Of a stretch of DNA of 41,094 bases, positions 22,057 to 30,728 are shown piece by piece; positions within the stretch are counted from its first letter, which is position 1, and every line of letters starts with the position of its first letter. A program made the position numbers and the translations under genes. A model generated the notes under the pieces. The model saw only the letters and a list, made by a program, of their open reading frames with translations, did not search any database and was not told the DNA's origin. The stretch is from Selenomonadaceae bacterium (GTDB lineage Bacteria; Bacillota; Negativicutes; Selenomonadales; Selenomonadaceae), in assembly GCA_029338835.1 (NCBI GenBank), contig JAQYBD010000048.1:1-41094 (forward strand). The letters run 5' to 3'.

Positions 22057-24008
22057 CAGCGCACCTCAGTGCCGGCCGGCATATCGACTTCGAGGATCTT
22101 GAGCCCCTTGCCATCACTGGCTGCAAGGATCATGCCCTCCGAAACGACGCCGCGCAGCTTGGCCGGCTTGAGATTGGCCACGAGTACGACATGCTTGCCG
22201 ACGAGTTCATCGGGCTGGTAGAATTTCGCGATGCCTGAAACGACCTGGCGCTCAGGTTCCCCTTCACCAAGGCTCAGCTGGAGCTTCAGCAGCTTGTCTG
22301 CTTTCGGTACAGGCTCTGCCGCCGTGACTTCGGCCACACGCAACTTGACCTTGCCAAAATCCTCAATGCCGATGACGCCAGGAACCGTCTCCTGCGGCTC
22401 AGCTTTTTTCTCCTGCTTGGCTTTCTTGTCTTTCTTGGCAGGCTTTTCCTGCGGAGCTTCTTCTTTCTCCACTTCAATGCGCGGGAAAAGCTGTTCTGGC
22501 TTGCCTACGACGAGCCCGGCCGGTACGCCGCCCCACTGCTCGATATCCTCGATCTGGACATCCTGGAAGGCCTGCGGCAGATTGAGCTGCTTCCAGATAC
22601 GCTCTGCCGTCAGCGGCATGAACGGAGAAATCAGGACGCTGATGATGCGCAGGGATTCCGTCAGGTTATAGAGGACATTGGCGAGTTCCTGTTTCTTGGC
22701 AGGATCCTTGGCAAGTGCCCATGGAGCCGTTTCATCAATATATTTGTTGGCACGGCTGATGAAGGCCCAGACCTTCTTGATCGTGGCCGAGAGCTGCATG
22801 TCATTCATATTCTCGCGGAAGAACGCGACCGTTTCTGCCGCATCGGCTTCGAGGGATTTATCCACTTCGCTCTTGCCTGCCGGTGCCAGCACGACGCCAT
22901 CCTGGAATTTCAGCGTCATGTTCAGCGTGCGATGCAGGAGGTTGCCGAGGTCGTTGGCAAGGTCCGAATTGATGCGCTGGATCAGGGCATCCCGGGAGAA
23001 GTTGCCGTCCTGGCCAAGGTTGATCTCACGCAGCAGGAAGTAACGGATGGCATCGGCACCGAATTCATCGATGAGGCCGTTCGGGTCGACGACATTGCCC
23101 TTGGATTTCGACATCTTGTCACCATCGACGATGAGCCAGCCATGACCGTAAACCTTCTTCGGCAACGGCAGGTCAAGAGCCATGAGGATGCACGGCCAGA
23201 TGATCGTATGGAAGCGCACGATTTCCTTGCCGACGAGATGGAGGTCTGCCGGCCAGTATTTCTGGAACTTCTCCGGATCATCGAGGAAGCCGATTGGGGT
23301 CAGGTAGTTCGTCAGGGCATCAAACCAGACATAGATGACGTGTTTCGGGTCGATGGGGACAGGGATGCCCCAGTCAAACGATGTACGCGAGATGCAGAGA
23401 TCCTCAAGGCCCTGCTTGATGAAATTGATCATCTCATTGCGGCGCGATGCCGGCTGGATGAAGTCGGGGTGTTCCTCGATGTACTGCAGCACACGATCTG
23501 CGTACTTGCTCATCTTGAAGAAGTACGCTTCTTCCGATACTTCCTGCACCGGACGATGGCAGTCCGGGCAGCAGCCATTCTCATCGAGCTGATGCTCCGT
23601 CCAGTAGCTTTCGCAGGGCGTGCAGTAAAGTCCCTTGTAAGATCCCTTATAGATATCGCCCTTGGCATAGATGCGGCGGAAAACCTCCTGCACCACGCGC
23701 TGATGGCGTTCCTGCGTCGTGCGGATGAAGTCATCGTTGCTGATATTGAGGCGTTTCCAGAGGTTCTGGAAGCCCGCAACAATCTTATCGACGTATTCAA
23801 TCGGGGTCACACCGGCTTCTTCGGCCTTCTGCTGGATTTTCTGTCCATGTTCATCGGAACCCGTCAAGAAGAATACATCATCGCCGATCAAGCGGTGAAA
23901 ACGGGCAATGGAGTCCGCGATCGTCGTGCAGTACGCATGGCCGATGTGGAGCTTGGCACTCGGATAATAAATCGGCGTCGTGATATAAAATGGTTTCTTT
24001 TCTTTCAT
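22056..24008 (-). CDS. metG: Methionyl-tRNA synthetase with C-terminal tRNA-binding domain
   Basis: A 650-residue class Ia synthetase charging tRNA-Met. HIGH is seen in PSAKLHIGHAYC near 22. A zinc knuckle with four Cys (YCTPCESYW and CCPDCHRP) lies near 130-150, and KMSKSKGNVVDP is near 298. The anticodon-binding helical domain follows. A Lys/Glu/Ala-rich linker (about 505-540) leads to the EMAPII/Trbp111-like domain (IEDFGKVKLRVAEV onward), which enables dimerisation and tRNA binding. Start: ATG 24008 follows GGAGGAAAT; the longer open frame has no family sequence. A promoter lies at 24065-24094. It is first in the metG-tatD operon. Confidence 0.97.
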   Translation of the reverse strand: MKEKKPFYITTPIYYPSAKLHIGHAYCTTIADSIARFHRLIGDDVFFLTGSDEHGQKIQQKAEEAGVTPIEYVDKIVAGFQNLWKRLNISNDDFIRTTQERHQRVVQEVFRRIYAKGDIYKGSYKGLYCTPCESYWTEHQLDENGCCPDCHRPVQEVSEEAYFFKMSKYADRVLQYIEEHPDFIQPASRRNEMINFIKQGLEDLCISRTSFDWGIPVPIDPKHVIYVWFDALTNYLTPIGFLDDPEKFQKYWPADLHLVGKEIVRFHTIIWPCILMALDLPLPKKVYGHGWLIVDGDKMSKSKGNVVDPNGLIDEFGADAIRYFLLREINLGQDGNFSRDALIQRINSDLANDLGNLLHRTLNMTLKFQDGVVLAPAGKSEVDKSLEADAAETVAFFRENMNDMQLSATIKKVWAFISRANKYIDETAPWALAKDPAKKQELANVLYNLTESLRIISVLISPFMPLTAERIWKQLNLPQAFQDVQIEDIEQWGGVPAGLVVGKPEQLFPRIEVEKEEAPQEKPAKKDKKAKQEKKAEPQETVPGVIGIEDFGKVKLRVAEVTAAEPVPKADKLLKLQLSLGEGEPERQVVSGIAKFYQPDELVGKHVVLVANLKPAKLRGVVSEGMILAASDGKGLKILEVDMPAGTEVR

Positions 24009-24064
24009 GAGATTTCCTCCTCCGCGGCCGCTAATGGAACGCCCGCTCACTTTGTTGCCCCCTT

Positions 24065-24094
24065 ATTATAAAACACTTTGACGGGATTGGGCAA
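24065..24094 (-). promoter_or_regulatory. Promoter of the metG-tatD operon
   Basis: On the minus strand TTGCCC (24089-24094), 18 bp, TATAAT (24065-24070). No T-box or SAM-type leader fits in the 57-base gap to the start codon. Confidence 0.7.
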
Positions 24095-24111
24095 CTGGAC
24101 AAGCCTGCTTC

Positions 24112-25395
24112 TTACTTGAGGCAGGCCTCGAAAATAAACTGGTTGGCCAGCACATTCATGTTGGCTGAATTGATGTCGGCCGCTTCTGATAGTGCCTGCC
24201 AGGCTTTGTCATACTTCTTCTGCCGGATATACGCAACGGCCAGGGCATTCTTGGCATCCGCAGTCTGCGGCGTCAGGCGCAGCGTTTCCTGGAACGAATG
24301 GATCGCATCCTTTTCATGCTTCTGTGCCAATTCGATGAGGCCGCGATTGTACCAGGCCTGCATGAATTCCGGATTGCGCGCAATCATGGCCTCATAGCTC
24401 TTATGGGCGTCTTTGAGACGACCAGTCTTGTGCTGGGTCAGAGCCAGATCGTAATACGCAGCAGGGGATTCCGGGGCGAAACGGATAGCCTGGTTGAAAT
24501 CCCCTTCTGCTGCTCCATAATCCTGCCGGTTGAAATAAACAATGCCACGATAAAGGTAGGCACCCGATTCATCGGGCATTTCCCGGACTCTCTTTTCAGC
24601 AGCTGCCAATGCAGCATCCGAGCCGTCCGGAGCCTGTGCTTCCTGCCAGAGCCAGAGGATCTCCTGGCCGTAACGCGTCCCTGGAACGGCCCATACACCA
24701 TTGAGTCCCGTCCATTTCGTTACCTGCCCATGGATATCCGGCCGGTTCTGCACCAGGAGCTTGTAGCGCGGATCAACGAGCGTGGTATGCGGCCGTTCCG
24801 TGCTGGCGTAAGCCAGGAGATGCTGGATATGCGCACGCACGCCGATTTGCGGTGTCGCAAAGCTCAAGCCAGGCTCCCGGTTGCCCGTCGCCCCCAGGCC
24901 ACAGAAATTATTCTGCTTCGGTGAGACATCGCCGCCATAAGCAAAGAAGCCCGTCTCCTTCAATGCCTGGCAAAGTGCCACATCAGGGCGGATGCCCTCA
25001 CGGCCGGCTTCTTCATAGTAATAGCGGACAATATCCTCGACAGAGCAATTGAGTTTTGGCTGTGGATTGCGCTTCTCGATGAAATGCACCATCTGTTCCT
25101 GTGTAGCCTCTGCCGCCCCCATGATCGTGATGGTATCCGCAGCGGCAGCCGCTTCCAGTATCGGCTCCTCATATGGCTGAGCCAGGCGCCATTTGACGGA
25201 CTGCATCGCTTTTTTATTCACTTCTCCCGGCATTGCTGACGGGAAGTCCGGGCGTCCGGGAATGGTGCGGACGGATGCCTTGGATGGTATGGCCTGCTGC
25301 GTCGCCGCTTCTGCCAGTGGCTGCGGCATCATCACGGATGGCAGCAGCAAACCGCCAGCCGCCGTCGCAATCACAAACCAGCGCGAAATATGCAT
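24112..25395 (-). CDS. Secreted glucosaminidase-domain protein with TPR repeats
   Basis: A 427-residue exported protein. The signal peptide reads ISRWFVIATAAGGLLLPS with a likely cut after AEAA. A mannosyl-glycoprotein endo-beta-N-acetylglucosaminidase (peptidoglycan hydrolase) domain spans about 130-260: DIVRYYYEEAGREGIRPD, ALCQALKETGFFAYGG (catalytic Glu in KETGFF), NNFCGLGATG and VRAHIQHLLAYA. Four TPR units follow (about 285-420), for example GAYLYRGIVYFNRQDY and QAWYNRGLIELAQKH. It probably trims cell-wall glycan with the TPR part as a docking platform. Start: ATG 25395 follows GGAGG at 8 bases. An extended -10 (TGA-TATAAT, 25436-25441) is upstream. No clear T-run terminator follows. Confidence 0.85.
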   Translation of the reverse strand: MHISRWFVIATAAGGLLLPSVMMPQPLAEAATQQAIPSKASVRTIPGRPDFPSAMPGEVNKKAMQSVKWRLAQPYEEPILEAAAAADTITIMGAAEATQEQMVHFIEKRNPQPKLNCSVEDIVRYYYEEAGREGIRPDVALCQALKETGFFAYGGDVSPKQNNFCGLGATGNREPGLSFATPQIGVRAHIQHLLAYASTERPHTTLVDPRYKLLVQNRPDIHGQVTKWTGLNGVWAVPGTRYGQEILWLWQEAQAPDGSDAALAAAEKRVREMPDESGAYLYRGIVYFNRQDYGAAEGDFNQAIRFAPESPAAYYDLALTQHKTGRLKDAHKSYEAMIARNPEFMQAWYNRGLIELAQKHEKDAIHSFQETLRLTPQTADAKNALAVAYIRQKKYDKAWQALSEAADINSANMNVLANQFIFEACLK

Positions 25396-25435
25396 AGAAA
25401 AAACCTCCATTGAATCTTTTTTCCTTTTCATTTTC

Positions 25436-25441
25436 ATTATA
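25436..25441 (-). promoter_or_regulatory. Extended -10 promoter of the glucosaminidase-TPR gene
   Basis: The minus strand reads TG-A-TATAAT with a weak -35. Confidence 0.55.
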
Positions 25442-25488
25442 TCATACCCTGTCCTATCGCACCCTGCCACAACTGCCTGAGAAGAGCA

Positions 25489-25522
25489 AAAGAAATGCCT
25501 TCCGGACAGCCGGAAGGCATTT
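25489..25522 (-). terminator. Terminator of the gal operon
   Basis: A perfect 13-bp stem AAATGCCTTCCGG (25493-25505) / CCGGAAGGCATTT (25510-25522) around ACAG. On the minus strand it is followed by TTTCTTTTG. It lies 94 bases after the regulator stop. Confidence 0.85.
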
Positions 25523-25615
25523 CAGGGGTATGTGGATGGCCGGGGAAATCCGTCCTGGGAAAAGACAGGCAGCCATCCGGATAATGAGAATGGAGCGATT
25601 AGCCCCCGCAAGCAT

Positions 25616-26638
25616 TCAGGCGCAAGGCCCGGTAGAATCACGCACGATCAGGGTATTCTCGAGTGTGATGCGCTTGCTTTTGCCGCCGTGGATCATCTCG
25701 ACCAGCACGACGGCGGCATTGCTGCCCAACTGGAACATATTCTGATCCATCGTTGTGATCTCAGGCTCAATCATGCTTGCGAGCGTGATATTATCATAGC
25801 CAACGATGGACATATCTTCCGGGACACGCAGAGAGCGGTCCTTGCAGGCTTTAATGGCACCTGTTGCCATGAGATCGTTGCAGCAGAAAGCGGCGGTAGC
25901 TTCCGCCTGCGGCAGGACATCATAGAGGCGTCTGCGGGCAGCATTGACCGTCTCGATGCTGTTGCCTTCGCCAATATCCACGATATCTTCTGCATGAAAG
26001 CATTTCTTCTCCTGCATGAATGAACGATAGGCTTCTTCCTTGATCGTATAAGAATCGGAATGGTCGCCCCGCACGAACAAGATGCGCCGGTGTCCCAGGG
26101 ACATCAGGTACTCCAAGGCCTGACGTGTCCCGAGAGCCTCATCATTCGTCACATAGGAAACATTCGGGATGCGGCGATACCCGTTGATGAACACCAGTGG
26201 AACGCGCTTGACAAGACGGCGATAAAAGTTCTCGCGCATGCCCTGGGTATTCGGGCTGATGACAATGATACCCGAAACATTGCGGGAAACCAGCGTCTTG
26301 ATGCATTCCATCTCAAGCTCGGGATCGTTCTGCGCACAGTTGAGCAAGAGGGTGAACCCTTCCTTGCGCACAGCCTTCTCAATGCCGTCAATGACTTCTG
26401 CAAAGAACATATTGTAGAGCCCCGGCACGACGACGCCAATGGTGGAGGAGCGCTGCATATTGAGTTCGCGAGCCTGCACGTTCGGCACATACTGCAATGC
26501 CTCGATTGCCGCCTGTACTCGTTCCCTAGTTTCACTCTTGACGGGATAATTCCCATTGACGACACGCGAGACCGTCGCTACCGATACGCCAGCTGCCCTG
26601 GCGACATCGACAATCGTCGCTTTCTTTGTTGCTTCCAT
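25616..26638 (-). CDS. LacI/GalR-family transcriptional regulator of the gal operon
   Basis: A 340-residue repressor-type protein. The N-terminal HTH (TIVDVARAAGVSVATVSRVV, residues 8-27) and the hinge helix (NVQARELNMQRS) are followed by a periplasmic-binding-like sugar domain (IGVVVPGLYNMFFAEVIDG onward, residues 62-70 covering the first strand; SIVGYDNITLASMIEPEITT region near 280). It is the last gene of galK-galE-galT-regulator, so it most likely controls that operon through the AACGTT-centred operators at 30533-30670. A galactose-type inducer is inferred from context. Start: ATG 26638 lies 38 bases after the galT stop; longer readings overlap galT. Confidence 0.9.
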   Translation of the reverse strand: MEATKKATIVDVARAAGVSVATVSRVVNGNYPVKSETRERVQAAIEALQYVPNVQARELNMQRSSTIGVVVPGLYNMFFAEVIDGIEKAVRKEGFTLLLNCAQNDPELEMECIKTLVSRNVSGIIVISPNTQGMRENFYRRLVKRVPLVFINGYRRIPNVSYVTNDEALGTRQALEYLMSLGHRRILFVRGDHSDSYTIKEEAYRSFMQEKKCFHAEDIVDIGEGNSIETVNAARRRLYDVLPQAEATAAFCCNDLMATGAIKACKDRSLRVPEDMSIVGYDNITLASMIEPEITTMDQNMFQLGSNAAVVLVEMIHGGKSKRITLENTLIVRDSTGPCA

Positions 26639-26676
26639 GTTTTCTTTCCTGCTTTCTGGATTGCGGACGCCAGGCC

Positions 26677-28182
26677 TCAAGCCTCATCCACATGAGCAGC
26701 AAAGCGGTCAAAGGCCTCCATACCCTGCGGATTGCGCTTATATACACCGGCATGTGTCAGGACAATCGCAAACACCTTGCCGATTTCTTCTTTGAGGATA
26801 TCTGCTGCCTGGTCTTCCGTAACGTTCGGATATTTCTTGCGCAGCGTCTTGTACCACTCTGCATGGCTGGCAATCTCCGGCATACCGGAAATGTCCTCCG
26901 TGCCTTTGACGAGTTCCTCTCCGACAGCTGCCATCTCCTTCTTGAGACGTGCCGGCAGGACGGCGAGGCCCATGACCTCGATGAGGCCGATGTTCTCTTT
27001 CTTGATATGGTGTACTTCCGCATGCGGATGGAAGAGTCCCAGCGGATGCTCTTCTGTCGTGCGGTTATTGCGCAGCACAAGGTCAAGTTCATAAAGGTTG
27101 CCGCGACGGCGGGCTATCGGCGTAATCGTATTGTGCGGCGTGCCATCCGTTTCTGCCAGGATTTCCACGCTCGGGTCACTGTACGTACGCCAGGACTGGA
27201 GGATCTTCTCAGCCAGATCCGCCAGCTTCTCGCGATCCTCACCCTGCAGGCGGATCGTCGACATCGGCCATTTCACACGTCCAGCCTTGATATCCTCAAA
27301 GCCCTTGAAGTGATACGTCTTCTCGATGGGAGCCTTGGCCATGGCAAAAGTGTAGCGGCCGCCCTGATAATGGTCATGGGACAGGATGGAGCCGCCAACA
27401 ATGGGCAGATCCGCATTGGAGCCGAGGAAGTAATGCGGGAAAATCGTCACGAAATCCAGCAGATTCTCAAAGGATTTGCGCGAGACTTTCATCGGCACAT
27501 GCTTGCGGTTCAAGACGATACAATGTTCATTGTAATACGTGTAGGGGGAATATTGCAAGAACCAGCGATGTGCGGAAAGACGCAGCGGGATCAGGCGGTG
27601 CGTCTCGCGGGCCGGATGCCCCGGATGACCGGCATAACCTTCGTTCTCACGGCAGAGCAGGCACTTCGGATACCCTGAGGACGGCGCACTCTTGGCCTTG
27701 GCGATATCGCGCGGGTCCTTCTCCGGTTTGGAAAGATTAATCGTGATATCCAGGTCGCCATATTCCGTAGCCGTTTTCCAGATGATATTCTTGTCAATAC
27801 GGTCTTTGCGGATATAATTCGACGCAATGCTCATCTTGTAGAATTCGTCCGTTGCCGCCTTCGGGCTCCGGGCATAGTCATTGCGGAAGCGACGGACGAC
27901 CTCAGAAGGGCGCGGCATGACACAATCCATGATGCGCGTATCAAAGAGGTCACGCTCTTCCGTCGTATTCTCGATGAGCCCTTTCTCTGCGGCGTAGTCG
28001 AGCATGTTGTCAAGGATGGGCATAGCCGTCGGCAAGGTCTCATCAATGAGTTCCGGCTCAAACGACTCCACCTTGAGTACATCGAGCAAGCGATTGGCCG
28101 CATAGTAAAAGTCATCCTCATTGATCAGCATATTCTGCCTGGCAAAATTCAGCAGGCGGTTGATTTCCGTATTGATGGACAT
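26677..28182 (-). CDS. galT: Galactose-1-phosphate uridylyltransferase, class II
   Basis: A 501-residue enzyme of the Leloir pathway, exchanging UMP between UDP-glucose and galactose-1-phosphate. The length and sequence match the Firmicute class II GalT, which lacks the short HIT-like form seen in E. coli. Seen: INRLLNFARQN and DDFYYAANRLL at the N-terminus, SSGYPKCLLCRENEGYAGHP near 190-208, GSNADLPIVGGSILSHDHYQ near 255-275 (the HDH-type active-site triad region), and NTITPIARRR near 355. GGGAGGAATC precedes the ATG. It sits 77 bases after galE and 38 before the regulator gene. Confidence 0.93.
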   Translation of the reverse strand: MSINTEINRLLNFARQNMLINEDDFYYAANRLLDVLKVESFEPELIDETLPTAMPILDNMLDYAAEKGLIENTTEERDLFDTRIMDCVMPRPSEVVRRFRNDYARSPKAATDEFYKMSIASNYIRKDRIDKNIIWKTATEYGDLDITINLSKPEKDPRDIAKAKSAPSSGYPKCLLCRENEGYAGHPGHPARETHRLIPLRLSAHRWFLQYSPYTYYNEHCIVLNRKHVPMKVSRKSFENLLDFVTIFPHYFLGSNADLPIVGGSILSHDHYQGGRYTFAMAKAPIEKTYHFKGFEDIKAGRVKWPMSTIRLQGEDREKLADLAEKILQSWRTYSDPSVEILAETDGTPHNTITPIARRRGNLYELDLVLRNNRTTEEHPLGLFHPHAEVHHIKKENIGLIEVMGLAVLPARLKKEMAAVGEELVKGTEDISGMPEIASHAEWYKTLRKKYPNVTEDQAADILKEEIGKVFAIVLTHAGVYKRNPQGMEAFDRFAAHVDEA

Positions 28183-28259
28183 GATGATTCCTCCCTGTCA
28201 ATCCAGCAAGCCAGAGCCGCAGGCGAAGCCATGCCCCGCCTGCGGTATCTGTACTCAGC

Positions 28260-29249
28260 TTATTTCTCGTAACCGTCCGGATGTTTCTGATGCCAGGTCC
28301 AGGCCGTACCGATGACCTGCTCAACATTCGTGTACTGCGGCTTCCAGCCGAGGATCTTCTTGGCCTTCTCCGAAGAAGCGATGAGCTGAGCCGGATCGCC
28401 TGCACGGCGTGCGCCCATCTCGACCTTGATATCCTTGCCCGTGGCCTTCTTGGCAGCCTCGATCATCTCTTTGACCGAGAATCCCTTGCCGTTGCCGAGA
28501 TTGAAGATATTGCTCTCGCCGCCCTTGCGCAGATATTCGAGAGCCAGTACATGAGCATCAGCGAGGTCGATGACGTGGATGTAGTCACGCAGGCACGTGC
28601 CATCTGGCGTCGGATAGTCGTCGCCGAAGACCGTGATGTGATCGCGCTTGCCGAGCGGGACCTGCAGGATCAGCGGAATCAGATGCGTTTCTGGATGATG
28701 GTCTTCGCCGATGGAGCCATCGTCAAGCGCACCGGCTGCATTGAAGTAACGCAGCGATACGTAGCGGATGCCGTTGGCACGGCTGACCCATTTCATCATC
28801 TTCTCCATCGTGCGTTTCGACTCACCGTACGGATTCGTCGGATTCGTCTCATCATCTTCCATGATGGGCACGCGCTTCGGCTCGCCGTAAACAGCAGCCG
28901 TCGAGGAGAAGACAATCTTATCAACGTGATGACGCACCATGGCCTCAAGCAGCACCTGCATGCCATACACATTGTTGTTGAAGTACTTCAGCGGTTTCTC
29001 GACACTCTCGCCCACAAGGGAATTGGCTGCGAAATGAATGACGGCCTCGATCTTGTTTTCCGTAAAGATCTTGTCCAGTACGTCTTTATCGCGGATATCT
29101 CCTTCGTAGAACTTGGCCTGCGGGTTGATTGCATCGCGATGACCCGTCTGCAGGTTATCGACGATGACGACATCTTCCCCCTTCTTTACCAGCTGATGTA
29201 CGGCATGCGAGCCAATATAACCGGCACCGCCACAAACGAGAATAGACAT
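28260..29249 (-). CDS. galE: UDP-glucose 4-epimerase
   Basis: A 329-residue extended short-chain dehydrogenase interconverting UDP-galactose and UDP-glucose with bound NAD. The Rossmann motif GGAGYIGSH is at residues 7-15, followed by [19 protein letters not shown], the SSTAAVYG strand and the catalytic YGESK (Tyr-x3-Lys near 148-152) are present. LRYFNAAGA near 175 and [17 protein letters not shown] near 280 also match GalE. AGAAAGGAAG precedes the ATG at 29249. Second gene of the gal operon. Confidence 0.96.
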   Translation of the reverse strand: MSILVCGGAGYIGSHAVHQLVKKGEDVVIVDNLQTGHRDAINPQAKFYEGDIRDKDVLDKIFTENKIEAVIHFAANSLVGESVEKPLKYFNNNVYGMQVLLEAMVRHHVDKIVFSSTAAVYGEPKRVPIMEDDETNPTNPYGESKRTMEKMMKWVSRANGIRYVSLRYFNAAGALDDGSIGEDHHPETHLIPLILQVPLGKRDHITVFGDDYPTPDGTCLRDYIHVIDLADAHVLALEYLRKGGESNIFNLGNGKGFSVKEMIEAAKKATGKDIKVEMGARRAGDPAQLIASSEKAKKILGWKPQYTNVEQVIGTAWTWHQKHPDGYEK

Positions 29250-29318
29250 GTCTATGCTTCCTTTCTCTTGTATCCAGATTCCAGTATCGACAATACTATT
29301 ATAAGCGAATAAGCAAAA

Positions 29319-30494
29319 TCAGTCAGCAAGGCGGTGCGTGCCGTCTGCTATGCTGGCCACCACGAAGCTCGGTGCATAACCAATCTTCTTCGTGTAAGCC
29401 TCACCGACATTCTTCTTGAAGGCTTCAATGGCATCATTCTTGACCAGGCTGACCGTCGAGCCGCCGAAGCCGGCACCCGTCATACGGGAGCCGATGACGC
29501 CCTCCTGCTGCCAGGCAATCTCTGCGAGCGTATCGAGTTCCTTGCCCGTGACTTCATAGTCATCGCGCAGGGAGAAATGCGATTCATTCATCAAACGGCC
29601 AAACTCTTTGACATCATCATCTTCTAATGCCTTGACGGCAGCCAGCGTACGGTTATTCTCATAGACGGCATGGCGTGCGCGATGACGCTCGAGGACTTCT
29701 TCGATGTGGCCGGCAATCTGATTGAATTCATCATTGCCGAGTTCGCCAAGAGCCTTGAGTTCCGGCTTTATCTCCTTGAGTTCATTGAGTGCATGCTCGC
29801 ACTGGGCACGGCGGACATTGTACGCGCTCGATGCCAGGCTGTGCGGCTTGTTCGTATTCGTGATGACGATGCTCGCATCCTTGAGTGCAATCTTGCTGTA
29901 ACGGTAAGAAAGCGTGTTGCAGTCCAGCAGGATGGCGCAATCCTTCTTGCCCATGCCAACAGCAAACTGATCCATGATGCCGCAGTTGACCCCGACGAAC
30001 TGATTCTCTGCCTTCTGGGAGAGCTTGACCATCTCGATCATGTCGAGCTTGAAGTCAAACGCTTCATTGAGGATGACAGACATCAGGACTTCCAGCGAAG
30101 CGGAGGACGAAAGGCCCGCGCCCGCCGGCAGCGTGCCGTAAATCAGGATGTCAAAGCCATGCGAAGCTTTGTGGCCAGCCTTCTCGAAGACATCGATGAC
30201 CCCCATCGGATAGTTAGCCCAGTTCTTGGCAGCATCATAGGACAGACCCGTCATCGGGAATTCCAGGATGCCTTTATCCGCCAGGTTCATGGAATACATG
30301 CGTGTCGTCATGTCCTCACGGTCAGCGACCAGCGCATACGTGCCGAGGGAGATTGCACAGGGAAATACATGACCGCCATTGTAATCGGTATGTTCACCAA
30401 TGAGATTGACACGTCCCGGAGAGAAATAGCTGCGCGTCGCTTTCTCACCGAACTGCTTCGTGAACTCGGTTTTCATCTGTTCTAAGATTTCCAT
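29319..30494 (-). CDS. galK: Galactokinase
   Basis: A 391-residue GHMP kinase phosphorylating galactose at C1. The galactokinase signature GRVNLIGEHTDYNGG is near residue 25. The ATP-binding motif LPAGAGLSSSASLE is near 117, and SRMTGAGFGGSTVSL near 337. The catalytic Asp region is VNCGIMDQFAV. Start: ATG 30494 follows GGAGGG at 7 bases; an upstream in-frame ATG at 30509 has no such site. First gene of the gal operon, behind an untranslated leader of about 125 bases holding two operator-like sites and a hairpin. Confidence 0.96.
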   Translation of the reverse strand: MEILEQMKTEFTKQFGEKATRSYFSPGRVNLIGEHTDYNGGHVFPCAISLGTYALVADREDMTTRMYSMNLADKGILEFPMTGLSYDAAKNWANYPMGVIDVFEKAGHKASHGFDILIYGTLPAGAGLSSSASLEVLMSVILNEAFDFKLDMIEMVKLSQKAENQFVGVNCGIMDQFAVGMGKKDCAILLDCNTLSYRYSKIALKDASIVITNTNKPHSLASSAYNVRRAQCEHALNELKEIKPELKALGELGNDEFNQIAGHIEEVLERHRARHAVYENNRTLAAVKALEDDDVKEFGRLMNESHFSLRDDYEVTGKELDTLAEIAWQQEGVIGSRMTGAGFGGSTVSLVKNDAIEAFKKNVGEAYTKKIGYAPSFVVASIADGTHRLAD

Positions 30495-30530
30495 GTTATG
30501 ACCCTCCATCGCGTTTTCCTGCCTGCGCGG

Positions 30531-30554
30531 GAAACGTTCTAGTAAACGTTTTCT
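30531..30554. promoter_or_regulatory. Downstream double LacI-type operator of gal
   Basis: Two AACGTT-centred sites 12 bp apart: GAAACGTTCT (core 30533-30538) and GTAAACGTTTTC (core 30545-30550). They lie in the leader, centred near +83.5 and +71.5 from the predicted start, comparable to the internal operator of E. coli gal. Confidence 0.65.
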
Positions 30555-30571
30555 TATTCCCCTTAAAATAT

Positions 30572-30603
30572 GGTGCAAACCCATGAGTCCTCTGATTTGC
30601 ACC
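30572..30603 (-). other. Hairpin in the gal leader
   Basis: A perfect 8-bp stem GGTGCAAA (30572-30579) / TTTGCACC (30596-30603) with a 16-base loop. It lies between the promoter and the downstream operators, near the 5' end of the gal mRNA. On minus only ATATTTT follows. It may stabilise the mRNA 5' end or act as a weak attenuator. Confidence 0.5.
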
Positions 30604-30624
30604 ATCTTTTTTCTTGTTGTCTCT

Positions 30625-30653
30625 AGTTTACCGCGTCTTCCTTGTATTGTCAA
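30625..30653 (-). promoter_or_regulatory. Promoter of the gal operon
   Basis: On the minus strand TTGACA (30648-30653), 17 bp, TAAACT (30625-30630). The predicted start is near 30618. Confidence 0.7.
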
Positions 30654-30659
30654 GTATTA

Positions 30660-30674
30660 TTGTAAACGTTTTCT
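30660..30674. promoter_or_regulatory. Upstream LacI-type operator (or cre) of gal
   Basis: TTGTAAACGTTTTCT matches the cre consensus WTGNNANCGNWNNCW at every position and shares the GTAAACGTTTTC core with the downstream site. It lies just upstream of the -35, centred near -49.5, 120 bp from the matching internal site. Either the operon's own LacI-family regulator or a CcpA-like protein could bind it. Confidence 0.7.
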
Positions 30675-30685
30675 AGTTATTTTTC

Positions 30686-30712
30686 TAAAAAGGCCGCCGC
30701 ATCGCGGCAGCC
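30686..30712 (-). terminator. Terminator of the holB-ricT-trmN6-rsmI operon
   Basis: On the minus strand GGCTGCCGC pairs with GCGGCGGCC around GAT (30692-30712), followed by TTTTT. It insulates the gal promoter from upstream transcription. Confidence 0.85.
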
Positions 30713-30728
30713 TGCATCCTTCATTCCC

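Noticed and set aside
30572..30617. Plus-strand terminator (hairpin followed by TCTTTTTTCTT)
   Set aside because: No plus-strand gene lies upstream; the hairpin is better read as part of the gal leader on the minus strand.
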